DNA from: Rhodoferax sp.
GTDB taxonomy: Bacteria; Pseudomonadota; Gammaproteobacteria; Burkholderiales; Burkholderiaceae_C
Reading direction: 5' to 3'
DNA length: 64,000 nt
NCBI RefSeq assembly: GCF_018780565.1
Contig: NZ_JADMJN010000003.1
Location: forward strand, 310,001 to 374,000
Shown here: positions 29,632-38,818 of the stretch, piece by piece
Layout of the letters: each line of letters opens with the position of its first letter
Position numbering within the stretch: position 1 is the stretch's first letter
Program-made: the position numbers and the translations under genes
Notes under the pieces: model-generated
Told to the model about the DNA's origin: nothing
Databases searched by the model: none
The model's input: the letters and a program-made list of their open reading frames with translations, nothing else

Positions 29632-32397
29632 ATGGCCACCAATATCCTCACCAAAATTTTCGGCAGTCGCAATGACCGCTTGCTCAAAAAATACCGTACC
29701 AGCGTGGTTCGCATCAATGCGATGGAGGCTGAACTTGAGAAGCTTTCCGATGACGACTTGCGCGGCAAAACGCAGGCGTTCAAAGAGCGTATAGCGGCTG
29801 GAGAGCCTTTGGATGCCTTGTTGGTGGAGGCATTTGCGGTGGTCCGCGAGGGGTCCAAGCGCGTCATGAAAATGCGCCATTTCGATGTGCAATTACTCGG
29901 GGGCATGTCACTGCACAATGGCAAAATTTCTGAAATGGGAACCGGTGAGGGCAAGACCCTGACCGCCACCTTGCCGGTGTACCTGAACGCCTTGTCAGGC
30001 AAGGGCGTTCACGTTGTGACGGTGAATGACTATCTGGCCAATCGGGATGCCCAGTGGATGGGCAAGCTCTACAACTTTCTGGGCTTGACGGTCGGCATCA
30101 ACTTGCCACACATGGCGCGCGAGGAGAAACAGGCTGCTTATCGCGCCGATATCACCTATGGCACCAACAACGAATACGGTTTTGACTACCTGCGTGACAA
30201 CATGGTCTATGAAGCAGCAGACCGTGTTCAGCGCGGACTGAATTACGCCATTGTTGACGAGGTTGACTCCATCCTGATTGACGAGGCGCGTACGCCGCTG
30301 ATCATCAGTGGTCAGGCCGAAGACCACACCGATCTTTACCTTGCGATCAATAAGGTAGTTCCGCTGTTGCACCGGCAGGAAGGTGAAGCGGACCCGCGTA
30401 CGGGTGAGGGCATCACCAAGCCAGGTGATTTCACACTGGATGAAAAGAGTCACCAGGTCGTCTTGACGGAACAGGGTCATGAGAACGCGGAGCGCATTCT
30501 TTTCGAACTGGGCCTGATTCCCGAAGGCGCCACTCTTTACGACCCGGCGAATATCACGCTGATGCATCACCTGTATGCCGCCTTGCGGGCCAACCACCTC
30601 TATCACCGCGACCAGCATTACGTGGTGCAGGAAGGCGAGATCGTCATCGTCGACGAGTTCACCGGTCGTTTGATGTCCGGTCGACGCTGGAGCGAGGGTT
30701 TGCATCAGGCGGTCGAAGCCAAAGAGGGCGTCAATATCCAGCCTGAAAACCAGACGATGGCATCGATCACCTTCCAAAACTATTTCCGTCTCTACGGCAA
30801 GCTGGCGGGTATGACGGGTACGGCCGATACCGAGGCCTATGAATTTCAGGAAATCTACGGCTTGGAAACGGTGGTCATGCCACCCAATCGTCCCAGCAAG
30901 CGTGAGGATCAGCTGGACCGTGTGTACAAGACGACACGTGAAAAATACGAAGCGGCGATCAAGGACATTCGCGAGTGTTACGAGCGGGGTCAGCCAGTGC
31001 TGGTCGGCACCACGTCGATCGAGAACTCGGAAATCATTGCGCAATTGCTGGAGAAAGAGAAGTTGCCGCATCAGGTGCTGAATGCCAAACAGCATGCGCG
31101 CGAAGCCGATATCGTGGCCCAGGCCGGACGTCCCAAAATGATCACTATCGCCACCAACATGGCGGGACGTGGGACGGACATCGTTCTGGGTGGCAACATC
31201 AGCAAGGTTGTTGAAGCGGTTGAGGCTGACGAATCATTGGATGCACAACAGAAGCAAACGCAGATCGATGCGATACGTGCACAGTGGACGAAAGATCATG
31301 AGCAGGTGAAAGCATTGGGCGGTCTGCGCATCATTGCCACCGAGCGTCATGAATCGCGCCGGATCGACAACCAGTTGCGGGGTCGCTCAGGACGTCAGGG
31401 TGATCCGGGTTCGTCGCGTTTTTACTTGAGTCTTGACGACTCGTTGATGCGCATCTTTGCGGGCGACCGGGTCAAGGCCATCATGGACCGACTCAAGATG
31501 CCCGATGGTGAGGCCATTGAAGCAGGCATTGTGACGCGCAGTATCGAAAGCGCACAGCGCAAGGTCGAAGCACGAAACTTTGACATGCGCAAGCAATTGC
31601 TGGAGTACGACGATGTATCCAACGACCAGCGAAAGGTGATTTACCAGCAACGCAACGAAATTCTGGATGCCAAGGATTTGTCGGCTCAGATTACTTCTCT
31701 GCGGGAGGGAAGTTTTCATGATCTGGTGCGCCAATATCTGCCTGCGGAATCGGTCGAGGAACAATGGGATATTGCATCCCTCGAAAAAGTTTTGTCGGAT
31801 GAGTGGCAACTGGTATTGCCATTGAAGGAACAGGTCAGCGCTGCCAGTGCGATTACCGATGAAGATGTTTTGGAGACTGTGCGCACTGAAGCCAACAAGG
31901 CATTTGCCGTCAAGGTCGAGCAGGTCGGTGGTGAGAACTTCACCCAGTTCGAACGCATGGTGCTGTTGCAGAGCATTGACACGCACTGGCGAGATCACCT
32001 CAGCGCGCTGGACTACCTGCGCCAGGGTATTCATTTGCGTGGCTATGCCCAGAAGCAGCCCAAACAGGAATACAAGCGCGAAGCCTTTGAGTTGTTCGGC
32101 CAGTTGCTGGATTCCGTTAAAAATGAAGTCACCAAGATTCTCATGACGGTCAAGGTTCAATCCGGCGAACAACTGGGGCAGGCGGCCGAGGAAATGGAAT
32201 CCCGTGCAGAAAGCATTGCCAATGTGACCTATACGGCGCCGACTGAAACGGGCGAGGTGGAAACGACGCTCGATGAAGACACCGTCAGTCGCAAACCAAC
32301 CTCGGCGGGCGCTACCCTGGCGCGCGTGGGGCGCAATGAGCCATGTCCTTGCGGTAGTGGCAAGAAATACAAGCAGTGCCACGGCAAGCTGGTCTGA
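29632..32397 (+). CDS. secA: Preprotein translocase ATPase SecA
   Basis: Motor of Sec protein export, 921 aa from ATG 29632 ([20 protein letters not shown]). Walker A is MGTGEGKT at about 102-109; the DEVD box is [11 protein letters not shown]; motif VI is [24 protein letters not shown]. The C-terminus has a zinc/SecB-binding tail with [20 protein letters not shown] 27 bases upstream is in frame but not needed. Length and domain order are complete. Confidence 0.97.
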   Translation: MATNILTKIFGSRNDRLLKKYRTSVVRINAMEAELEKLSDDDLRGKTQAFKERIAAGEPLDALLVEAFAVVREGSKRVMKMRHFDVQLLGGMSLHNGKISEMGTGEGKTLTATLPVYLNALSGKGVHVVTVNDYLANRDAQWMGKLYNFLGLTVGINLPHMAREEKQAAYRADITYGTNNEYGFDYLRDNMVYEAADRVQRGLNYAIVDEVDSILIDEARTPLIISGQAEDHTDLYLAINKVVPLLHRQEGEADPRTGEGITKPGDFTLDEKSHQVVLTEQGHENAERILFELGLIPEGATLYDPANITLMHHLYAALRANHLYHRDQHYVVQEGEIVIVDEFTGRLMSGRRWSEGLHQAVEAKEGVNIQPENQTMASITFQNYFRLYGKLAGMTGTADTEAYEFQEIYGLETVVMPPNRPSKREDQLDRVYKTTREKYEAAIKDIRECYERGQPVLVGTTSIENSEIIAQLLEKEKLPHQVLNAKQHAREADIVAQAGRPKMITIATNMAGRGTDIVLGGNISKVVEAVEADESLDAQQKQTQIDAIRAQWTKDHEQVKALGGLRIIATERHESRRIDNQLRGRSGRQGDPGSSRFYLSLDDSLMRIFAGDRVKAIMDRLKMPDGEAIEAGIVTRSIESAQRKVEARNFDMRKQLLEYDDVSNDQRKVIYQQRNEILDAKDLSAQITSLREGSFHDLVRQYLPAESVEEQWDIASLEKVLSDEWQLVLPLKEQVSAASAITDEDVLETVRTEANKAFAVKVEQVGGENFTQFERMVLLQSIDTHWRDHLSALDYLRQGIHLRGYAQKQPKQEYKREAFELFGQLLDSVKNEVTKILMTVKVQSGEQLGQAAEEMESRAESIANVTYTAPTETGEVETTLDEDTVSRKPTSAGATLARVGRNEPCPCGSGKKYKQCHGKLV

Positions 32398-32418
32398 TCA
32401 GTGCTGTTGCTTAACAAC

Positions 32419-32444
32419 CGGGCCTTGAGGCCCGTTTGTTTTTT
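32419..32444 (+). terminator. Terminator after secA
   Basis: A 6-bp GC stem CGGGCC / GGCCCG with loop TTGA, then TTTGTTTTTT. It precedes the argJ leader, in which GATAAT near 32460 could be a -10 element. Confidence 0.75.
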
Positions 32445-32490
32445 CAAGATTGAATTTTTGGATAATCCAGTCATCGTCTAAAGGAAGAAT

Positions 32491-33720
32491 ATGCCTGTCA
32501 ACTTGTCTGCCCCCGATCCGGCTCAGCTTTATCCCGTGCTTGGTGTGCGCATTGGCGTCACAGAAGCGGGCGTGCGCAAGGCCCATCGCAAAGACCTGAC
32601 GGTTGTTTTGATCGACAAGGGCGCCTCGGTTGCCGGTGTATTCACCCAGAACCGGTTTTGTGCAGCACCTGTGCAGATTTGCCGGGAGCATCTCGCCAGC
32701 GGCGCGGGTATTCGGGCCATGCTCATCAATACCGGCAATGCCAACGCAGGCACCGGGTCCGACGGACGGGACCGTGCGTTACGCACTTGTGTGGCGCTGG
32801 CGGGGAAGCTCGGGATCTCACCGCAAGAGATATTGCCGTTTTCAACCGGCGTCATCATGGAGTCCCTCCCCGTTGAGCGTATTGAAGCCGGGCTGGACGG
32901 CGCACTGGCTGATGCCCGGGAAGACAACTGGATGCGTGCTTCGGAGGGCATCATGACCACCGACACGGTGCCCAAGGCGTTTGGCGCGCAGGTGTTGATT
33001 GACGGTGCCTTGGTGAGCATCACAGGTATCAGCAAGGGGGCGGGGATGATTCGGCCCAACATGGCAACCATGTTGGGCTTTATGGCCACGGATGCATGTG
33101 TCAGCCAGGCCGTCATGCAACAGTTAGCCACTGAACTGGCGGAGGGCTCCTTCAATCGCGTGACGGTGGATGGCGACACCTCCACCAACGACTCCTTCGT
33201 GGTGATTGCAAGCAACAAGGCGGCCCATATGCCCATCGATTCGCTGGACAGTGCTGCAGGTCGGATATTGAAGGCGGCCATGCTCGATATTGCGAGAAAA
33301 CTGGCGCAGGCCATCGTACGTGATGGTGAGGGTGCTACAAAATTTATAACAGTCAGCGTGACGAATGGCAAGACGCGGGCGGAATGTCGCCAGGTGGCCT
33401 ATGCCATTGCACACTCGCCTTTGGTGAAGACGGCGTTCTTTGCCAGTGATCCCAACCTGGGGCGCATTCTGGCGGCGGTGGGTTATGCGGGCATTGCCGA
33501 CCTGGACCAGACGGGCATTGATCTCTACCTTGATGATGTTCTTGTCGCGGTTCAGGGGGGACGCAACCCACTGTACCGCGAGGAAGATGGTCAGCGCGTC
33601 ATGAAGCAGAGCGAGATCACGGTGCGCGTGGTTCTGGGACGTGGTGATGCGGTGGACACGGTCTGGACGTGTGACCTGAGCCATGATTACGTCACGATCA
33701 ACGCAGACTACCGCTCATGA
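32491..33720 (+). CDS. argJ: Glutamate N-acetyltransferase / ornithine acetyltransferase
   Basis: Arginine biosynthesis: recycles the acetyl group from N-acetylornithine to glutamate (and may use acetyl-CoA). The 409-aa precursor is cut autocatalytically before T193 in [17 protein letters not shown]. Other family motifs: [11 protein letters not shown], then GDTSTNDSF, and [14 protein letters not shown]. Codons near 33334 (GCT ACA AAA TTT ATA ACA) are AT-rich compared with the rest. It overlaps the next gene by 4 nt. Confidence 0.95.
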   Translation: MPVNLSAPDPAQLYPVLGVRIGVTEAGVRKAHRKDLTVVLIDKGASVAGVFTQNRFCAAPVQICREHLASGAGIRAMLINTGNANAGTGSDGRDRALRTCVALAGKLGISPQEILPFSTGVIMESLPVERIEAGLDGALADAREDNWMRASEGIMTTDTVPKAFGAQVLIDGALVSITGISKGAGMIRPNMATMLGFMATDACVSQAVMQQLATELAEGSFNRVTVDGDTSTNDSFVVIASNKAAHMPIDSLDSAAGRILKAAMLDIARKLAQAIVRDGEGATKFITVSVTNGKTRAECRQVAYAIAHSPLVKTAFFASDPNLGRILAAVGYAGIADLDQTGIDLYLDDVLVAVQGGRNPLYREEDGQRVMKQSEITVRVVLGRGDAVDTVWTCDLSHDYVTINADYRS

Positions 33721-34595
33721 ACGAAAAATTCGAGCATTTGCTGCTTCGGGCAGAGCAACTCATTGGCCGCATCGAATCGGTGCTGCCGCAAGCCCTGTCA
33801 TCACCGGACTGGACGGCGTCTGTGGCCTATCGCTACCGTAAGCGGAGTTCCGGTCACGGAGCACTGGAGCCGGTGCGCCATGTGGGCGCCATGCATTTGG
33901 TGGATCTGAAGGAAATTGATCCTCAAAAAGAAAAAATCCAGCTCAACACCCTGCAGTTTGTCAGCGGCAAACTGGCCAACAATGTATTGTTGACAGGGGC
34001 TCGCGGAACGGGCAAATCGTCGCTGATCCGGGCATGCCTGAACGAATACGCTGAACGTGGCCTGCGGCTGATTGAAGTCGACAAGGCTGATCTGACCGAT
34101 TTGCCGGATATTGTGGACGTGGTGTCTGATCGACCCGAAAAATTCATTGTGTTTTGCGACGATCTGAGTTTTGAAGACGGCGAACCGGGCTACAAGGCGC
34201 TCAAGTCCATCCTTGATGGTTCCGTGGCCGCGACGACGCCCAATGTGCTGATTTATGCGACAAGCAACCGACGCCATTTGTTGCCGGAATACATGAAGGA
34301 GAACCTGAGCTACACACATACCGAAGATGGTGAAGTTCATCCTGGTGAAGGCGTCGAGGAAAAAATTTCCCTGTCGGAGCGTTTTGGCTTGTGGGTCAGT
34401 TTTTACCCCTTCACACAGAATGAATACCTCACCATTGTGGCGCAGTGGTTGTCCTCGTTCGGTGTGACGGCGTCGGCCATTGAGGCGGCCAAGCCGCAAG
34501 CCCTTGTATGGGCACTCGAGCGAGGCTCTCGCAGTGGCCGGGTGGCCTATCAGTTTGCACGTGACTACGCGGGCAAACATGCTGTAAACACATGA
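33717..34595 (+). CDS. DUF815-family AAA ATP-binding protein
   Basis: A 292-aa P-loop protein with Walker [11 protein letters not shown] at about residue 95 and Walker [17 protein letters not shown], then sensor-like [16 protein letters not shown] and [12 protein letters not shown]. This is the DUF815 (YcbC-like) family of ATPases of unknown role. It is translationally coupled to argJ upstream and to the Nudix gene downstream (4-nt overlaps both sides). Confidence 0.85.
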   Translation: MNEKFEHLLLRAEQLIGRIESVLPQALSSPDWTASVAYRYRKRSSGHGALEPVRHVGAMHLVDLKEIDPQKEKIQLNTLQFVSGKLANNVLLTGARGTGKSSLIRACLNEYAERGLRLIEVDKADLTDLPDIVDVVSDRPEKFIVFCDDLSFEDGEPGYKALKSILDGSVAATTPNVLIYATSNRRHLLPEYMKENLSYTHTEDGEVHPGEGVEEKISLSERFGLWVSFYPFTQNEYLTIVAQWLSSFGVTASAIEAAKPQALVWALERGSRSGRVAYQFARDYAGKHAVNT

Positions 34596-35083
34596 GAACT
34601 CCTGGATTGATTGCGGATGCGACGCTACCACGCGAGGGTGGGCCAGATCGCCCGGTGGTCGATGTAGCGGTGGGGGTTTTGATAAAACCGAACGGCGAGT
34701 TTCTTTTAACCTCCAGACCCGAGGGCAAGGTCTACGCGGGCTACTGGGAATTCCCGGGTGGCAAGCTGGAATCAGGTGAAACCGTGGTGCAGGCCTTGGC
34801 GCGTGAATTGCACGAAGAGCTGGGCATCACCATTGATTTGGCGACGCCATGGAAGGTTGAAATGGTGGACTATCCCCATGCCCTTGTGCGGTTGAACTTC
34901 TGCAAAGTTTTTAGCTGGGCAGGCGAGCTGCAAATGCGGGAAGCGCAGTCATTTTCCTGGGAAGGACTACCGGTACGGGTCATGCCGGTATTGCCGGGTA
35001 CTGTGCCGGTTCTTCAATGGCTTGCCGATGAGCGGGGATACTCTGGTGCTACATATTTTGTAGCTGATGAGCCAATGAATTAA
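34592..35083 (+). CDS. Nudix hydrolase, MutT type
   Basis: 163-aa Nudix enzyme, probably cleaning 8-oxo-dGTP from the nucleotide pool. The Nudix box is present (GGKLESGETVVQALARELHE then ELGI), with EFPGGK ahead. In many proteobacteria mutT is next to coaE-zapD-yacG, and here it converges on that cluster. The last residues GATYFVADEPMN and the stop codon come from repeat copy 9 on the minus strand. Confidence 0.9.
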   Translation: MRTPGLIADATLPREGGPDRPVVDVAVGVLIKPNGEFLLTSRPEGKVYAGYWEFPGGKLESGETVVQALARELHEELGITIDLATPWKVEMVDYPHALVRLNFCKVFSWAGELQMREAQSFSWEGLPVRVMPVLPGTVPVLQWLADERGYSGATYFVADEPMN

Positions 35084-35100
35084 AAGGCCAAGGTCAATTT
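35048..35100 (-). repeat. Short interspersed element, copy 9 (over Nudix gene stop)
   Basis: Minus strand: AAATTGAC (35100-35093), CTTGGCCTTT, a spacer, then GCTACAAAATATGTAGC (35064-35048) with perfect GCTAC/GTAGC arms. The distance is 36 rather than 37 nt. It encodes the last residues and stop codon of the Nudix protein on the other strand. Its left end is part of the stem at 35091-35118. Confidence 0.6.
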
Positions 35101-35118
35101 TCTTGCGTAAATTGACCT
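35091..35118. terminator. Perfect 10-bp stem between convergent Nudix gene and yacG
   Basis: AGGTCAATTT / AAATTGACCT with an 8-nt loop. There is no T-run longer than three, so termination is possible but not certain. The stem reaches into the yacG stop codon and overlaps the left end of repeat copy 9. Confidence 0.45.
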
Positions 35119-35335
35119 ATTGCTCGTCATCAGTCAGTTGGTCTTCTGTCGGTGGATTGGCCGGCATCCGGAAACTTTCACTGGCCCAGGCACCCAGATC
35201 AATGTTTTTGCAGCGCTCGCAGCAAAACGGACGGAACGGGTTGGATGGTGCAAAGACACTGTCTCCGCCACACGTGGGGCAAGTGACCAGTTTCGACCTT
35301 TCCGGCGGGGTGCTGTCGCTGGGTTTCATGAACAC
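35117..35335 (-). CDS. yacG: DNA gyrase inhibitor YacG
   Basis: A 72-aa zinc-finger protein; the E. coli homologue binds GyrB and inhibits gyrase. The four zinc cysteines are in CPTCGGDSVF and PFCCERCKNIDLG, followed by the conserved WASESFRMP. It is part of the coaE-zapD-yacG group; its start lies inside the end of zapD (10-nt overlap). Confidence 0.94.
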   Translation of the reverse strand: MFMKPSDSTPPERSKLVTCPTCGGDSVFAPSNPFRPFCCERCKNIDLGAWASESFRMPANPPTEDQLTDDEQ

Positions 35336-36081
35336 AAGGTCAGTTCAAATGCGGCGTCTTCATTGCAGGCGTGGAGTCTGTCGTCGTCACCATGGCGCAT
35401 GAGTCGGATCGACACCATCAGTCGATTGCCGCTGATTTCAGGAATCAAATCCAGAGATGAATTCAAAGACAAACGCAACAACTGGAAGGTTCTTCCTTGC
35501 GGCAGGTTTTGTTGAAACTGTCCGCCGTTGGCAATGACTTTTTGAGGGGCGCCGGAATCCCGCAGCAGCTTCAGCAGGACGTGTATTGATTCCGCGAGTG
35601 GTGCCAGTGTGGAGGCCCAGCGTTGCAGGTCGTTTCGACGCTGGTCCCCGGTTTTGTGCTGCCACGCATAGTAGGCCGGAAGGTCAAATTCGCAGGTGCC
35701 ACCAGGAATTCCCACACGGCTGCGTATGCTCATGAGCCAGTCGTTCTCGGTGAGGGATTGCCCCGCTTTGCCGGGCAGGCTGTTCAATGCGGTAAAACAA
35801 CTGTCAAGCCGGTTGATCACGTCGTCCAGAACACCCTCTGCGATGGCAGGGTTCCCCCGATAACTGTCAAGAATGTGTTTTTGTTTGTCCAGGTCTTTGA
35901 GAACGTCTGATTTGAGGTCGGCACGTGCGCCCACATCCATGACTTCGAAGATGGTGGTCAGTGCGTAATGGTGGTCCAGTGCCTGATCGCGCGCGACGAG
36001 TTCCTCCAGACGAAGAAAGAGGTGCTCCAATCGCAAATAAGTGCGAATGCGCTCATTGAAGGGGTATTCGTAAAGGATCAC
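35326..36081 (-). CDS. zapD: Cell-division protein ZapD
   Basis: Cytoplasmic FtsZ-bundling protein (DUF1342), 251 aa, beginning MILYEYPFNERIRTYLRLEHLF, the strongly conserved family start. Later motifs are LHHYALTTIFEV-like (DHHYALTTIFEVMDVGAR) and CEFDLPAYYAWQH. Start overlaps the coaE stop by 4 nt. The coaE-zapD-yacG order is the same as in E. coli. Confidence 0.95.
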   Translation of the reverse strand: MILYEYPFNERIRTYLRLEHLFLRLEELVARDQALDHHYALTTIFEVMDVGARADLKSDVLKDLDKQKHILDSYRGNPAIAEGVLDDVINRLDSCFTALNSLPGKAGQSLTENDWLMSIRSRVGIPGGTCEFDLPAYYAWQHKTGDQRRNDLQRWASTLAPLAESIHVLLKLLRDSGAPQKVIANGGQFQQNLPQGRTFQLLRLSLNSSLDLIPEISGNRLMVSIRLMRHGDDDRLHACNEDAAFELTLCS

Positions 36082-36725
36082 GCTGATTTATTCCGGTAGG
36101 CCAGATGCTGCTTGGATGATAGCCCGAAGCGATACGAAATTTGGCTTACTTCTGTGGCGAGTTGGTCAAGCGTCAGGTTCACATTGAAAATCACGGTGTC
36201 GGCGGCGCTGAGCCGGCGTGTGCGTGATGCCTGAGATGCGATGATTTTTTCCACATCCTCGCGCGACAGTTGATTGCGTGCCATGACCCGATGGATCTGA
36301 ACTTCTGGCGTGCAATCCACCACCAGTACCTGATCCACCTTTTGACGCCACACGGGTGATTCCACCAGAAGGGGAATGTCAAAAACAATGCAGGGCCGAT
36401 CTTCGTTCTTGGCAATTGAATCCAGTCGCTGAGTTTCCTGTCCCACCAAGGGGTGAAGGATAGCCTCCAGTCGTTTACGCGCCGACGCGTCAGTGAATGC
36501 CAGCGCCCGCATCTTGTCCCGGTCCAGCGCGCCTGCCGGGGTAATGAAGTTCGGACCAAAGGTGTCGGCAATTGACGCAATGGCCAGCCCCCCCGGCAGG
36601 GTCAACTCGCGGGCAATCGCATCCGCATCAACCACCGCCGCACCCAGGTCAGCCAGAAGGCCGGCGACAGTGCTCTTGCCACTGCCAATGCCCCCGGTCA
36701 GTCCAAGCCGGACAAGGTCACGCAC
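36078..36725 (-). CDS. coaE: Dephospho-CoA kinase
   Basis: Last step of coenzyme A synthesis. The 215-aa protein has the P-loop GLTGGIGSGKST at about residues 9-20, the dephospho-CoA-binding DADAIARELT, and FDIPLLVES. It is in the same transcript as pilD (upstream) and zapD. Confidence 0.96.
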   Translation of the reverse strand: MRDLVRLGLTGGIGSGKSTVAGLLADLGAAVVDADAIARELTLPGGLAIASIADTFGPNFITPAGALDRDKMRALAFTDASARKRLEAILHPLVGQETQRLDSIAKNEDRPCIVFDIPLLVESPVWRQKVDQVLVVDCTPEVQIHRVMARNQLSREDVEKIIASQASRTRRLSAADTVIFNVNLTLDQLATEVSQISYRFGLSSKQHLAYRNKSA

Positions 36726-36728
36726 AGG

Positions 36729-37571
36729 CTACAACCCAAAAAGTTGAAGAATTGAGCCTGGGCCGAAAACCATGGCTGTCAGCCCGGAGCCTGCCAGAAA
36801 GGGTCCAAACGGTACGTAGCCGCCTTCGCGCAGTCCACTGGAAAACTTCATGGCAATTCCCACCAGGGCGCCAATCACCGAGGCCATCAGGATCAGGGGC
36901 ACCAGCGCCGGCCAGCCAAACCAGGCCCCCAGCGCCGCAAACAGCTTGAAGTCCCCAAAGCCCATGCCTTCCTTGCCGGTGATCAGCTTGAAGGCCCAGT
37001 AAATCAGCCATAACGACAGGTAGCCCGCCACCGCACCCCACATGGCGGAAGACAAGGCGACGGGTGTCCAATGCAGTGCGGCCGCGATCAGACCCGCCCA
37101 CAAAAGAGGCAGAGTGATATCGTCGGGCAACAGGGTTGTGTCCCAGTCGATCAATGCCAATGCCAAAACTGCTGCGGAAAAACCGCTCCAGGCCAAGCCG
37201 GTCGGGCTCACCCCCCATCGCCAGCCGCAGTACAAAAATAGTGCGCCCGTTGTCAGTTCGACCAAGGGATAGCGCACGCTGATGGATGTGCCGCATGCCG
37301 AGCATTTGCCACGCAAAAACAGGTAGCTGATGACCGGGATGTTTTCAAACCAGCGGATCGGGTGACCACATTTCTGGCATTTCGAGCGCGGGACCATCAA
37401 GTTGAAAGGGGCAACCGCCGGCAACTCTTTATCGGACAGTTCCGCGTAATCGGCTTTCCATTGCGCCTCCATCATGACGGGAAGCCGGTAAATCACCACG
37501 TTGAGGAAGCTGCCAATCAGCAATCCCAGAATGCCCAGCAGGCTTGCATCAAGCCATTGCGGTACCGGCAT
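36729..37571 (-). CDS. pilD: Type IV prepilin peptidase/N-methylase
   Basis: Inner-membrane aspartic protease (280 aa) that cleaves and N-methylates type IV prepilins. The N-terminal zinc domain has CQKCGHP and CSACGTS; the catalytic aspartates lie in ALIDWDTTLLPD and GFGDFKLFAALG. About eight hydrophobic segments. Coupled by a one-base overlap with pilC upstream. Confidence 0.95.
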   Translation of the reverse strand: MPVPQWLDASLLGILGLLIGSFLNVVIYRLPVMMEAQWKADYAELSDKELPAVAPFNLMVPRSKCQKCGHPIRWFENIPVISYLFLRGKCSACGTSISVRYPLVELTTGALFLYCGWRWGVSPTGLAWSGFSAAVLALALIDWDTTLLPDDITLPLLWAGLIAAALHWTPVALSSAMWGAVAGYLSLWLIYWAFKLITGKEGMGFGDFKLFAALGAWFGWPALVPLILMASVIGALVGIAMKFSSGLREGGYVPFGPFLAGSGLTAMVFGPGSILQLFGL

Positions 37572-38797
37572 CAGACGACCTGACCCAGCTTAAAGATAGG
37601 CAGGTACATGGCAACCACAATGCCACCGATCACCGTGCCCAGAATCACAATGATGATCGGTTCCATCAGGCTGGAAATACCCGCCACCATGTCGTCCACT
37701 TCGGCCTCATAGAAGTCCGCGGCCTTGCCCAGCATATGATCGACCGAGCCGGACTCTTCGCCAATCGCGCACATCTGCAAGACCATGGATGGAAACAGGT
37801 TGACATTGGTCATCGCGACCGTCAACGCGGTACCTGTGGAGACTTCCTGCTGAATCTTCTTGGTCGCCTGTTCGTACACGGAATTACCGGCAGCGCCTCC
37901 GACCGAGTCCAGCGCTTCTACCAGGGGAACACCTGCAGCGAACATGGTTGACAGTGTTCGTGTCCAGCGGGCAATACATGACTTATCCACGAGCGTGCCA
38001 AAAATAGGCATTTTGAGCATGATGCGATCCATCACGTTTTGCATTTTTTCATTGCGTTTCCATGCTTCCATGAAAAAGTAAAAACCACCACCAATCCCGC
38101 CAAAAATCAACCACCAGTACTTGACGAAGATTTCGCTGATGGCAATGACGACCAGTGTGGGGGCGGGAAGATCGGCGCCAAAATTGGAAAACACTTCCTT
38201 GAAGGCTGGCACGACAAAAATCATGATCACGGCCGTTACGACGAAAGCCACGATCAATACAGAGATGGGGTACATCAAGGCGGATTTGATTTTCGACTTG
38301 ATCGCCTCGGTTTTTTCCATGTAGACCGCAAGACGATCCAGCAGTTGGTCCAAGATACCGGCGGATTCACCGGCCTCGATGAGATTGCAGTAAAGGTTGT
38401 CGAAATACAGCGGGAACTTGCGAAAGGCAACGCTCAGGGATGTGCCGGTTTCGACGTCAGTGCGAATGTCGTTGAGCAGTTTGGTAACGCTGGGATTGGG
38501 GTTGCCACGCCCTACGATGTCAAAAGCCTGCAACAGTGGCACACCCGCTTTCATCATGGTGGCGAGTTGACGCGTGAAGATCGCCAAATCTTTGGGCTTG
38601 ATGGACTTTCCAGAGCGCATACGGCGCTTTTTGATCTTGGTCGGCATGACGCCTTGACGGCGCAATGCGGCCTGCACCTGGTTCTCTCCGGCCGCCCGGG
38701 TTTCTCCCCGCACCTGTTTGCCGTTGCGGTCTTTGCCTTCCCATTCAAAGACAAATTCGTTGGCGCTTTTTGCCTTTGCTGACTTCGCAGTTGCCAT
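37571..38797 (-). CDS. pilC: Type IV pilus inner-membrane platform protein PilC
   Basis: 408-aa GspF/PilC-family protein forming the inner-membrane platform of the pilus machine. Two GspF repeats are seen, each with FTRQLATMMKAGVPLLQA-like (first) and WTRTLSTMFAAGVPLVEA (second) motifs, and membrane segments ALMYPISVLIVAFVVTAVIMI and SLMEPIIIVILGTVIGGIVV. Order pilB-pilC-pilD on the minus strand is standard. No pilin gene is in this window. Confidence 0.96.
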   Translation of the reverse strand: MATAKSAKAKSANEFVFEWEGKDRNGKQVRGETRAAGENQVQAALRRQGVMPTKIKKRRMRSGKSIKPKDLAIFTRQLATMMKAGVPLLQAFDIVGRGNPNPSVTKLLNDIRTDVETGTSLSVAFRKFPLYFDNLYCNLIEAGESAGILDQLLDRLAVYMEKTEAIKSKIKSALMYPISVLIVAFVVTAVIMIFVVPAFKEVFSNFGADLPAPTLVVIAISEIFVKYWWLIFGGIGGGFYFFMEAWKRNEKMQNVMDRIMLKMPIFGTLVDKSCIARWTRTLSTMFAAGVPLVEALDSVGGAAGNSVYEQATKKIQQEVSTGTALTVAMTNVNLFPSMVLQMCAIGEESGSVDHMLGKAADFYEAEVDDMVAGISSLMEPIIIVILGTVIGGIVVAMYLPIFKLGQVV

Positions 38798-38818
38798 AGA
38801 GTCCCCTGGATAATTGAT

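Noticed and set aside
33297..33350. Possible further copy of the interspersed element inside argJ (GCTACAAAATTTATAAC at 33334)
   Set aside because: The right arm is broken (ATAAC), and the segment encodes the strongly conserved RDGEGATKF motif of ArgJ, so the resemblance could be chance codon choice. It should be rescored with a profile.
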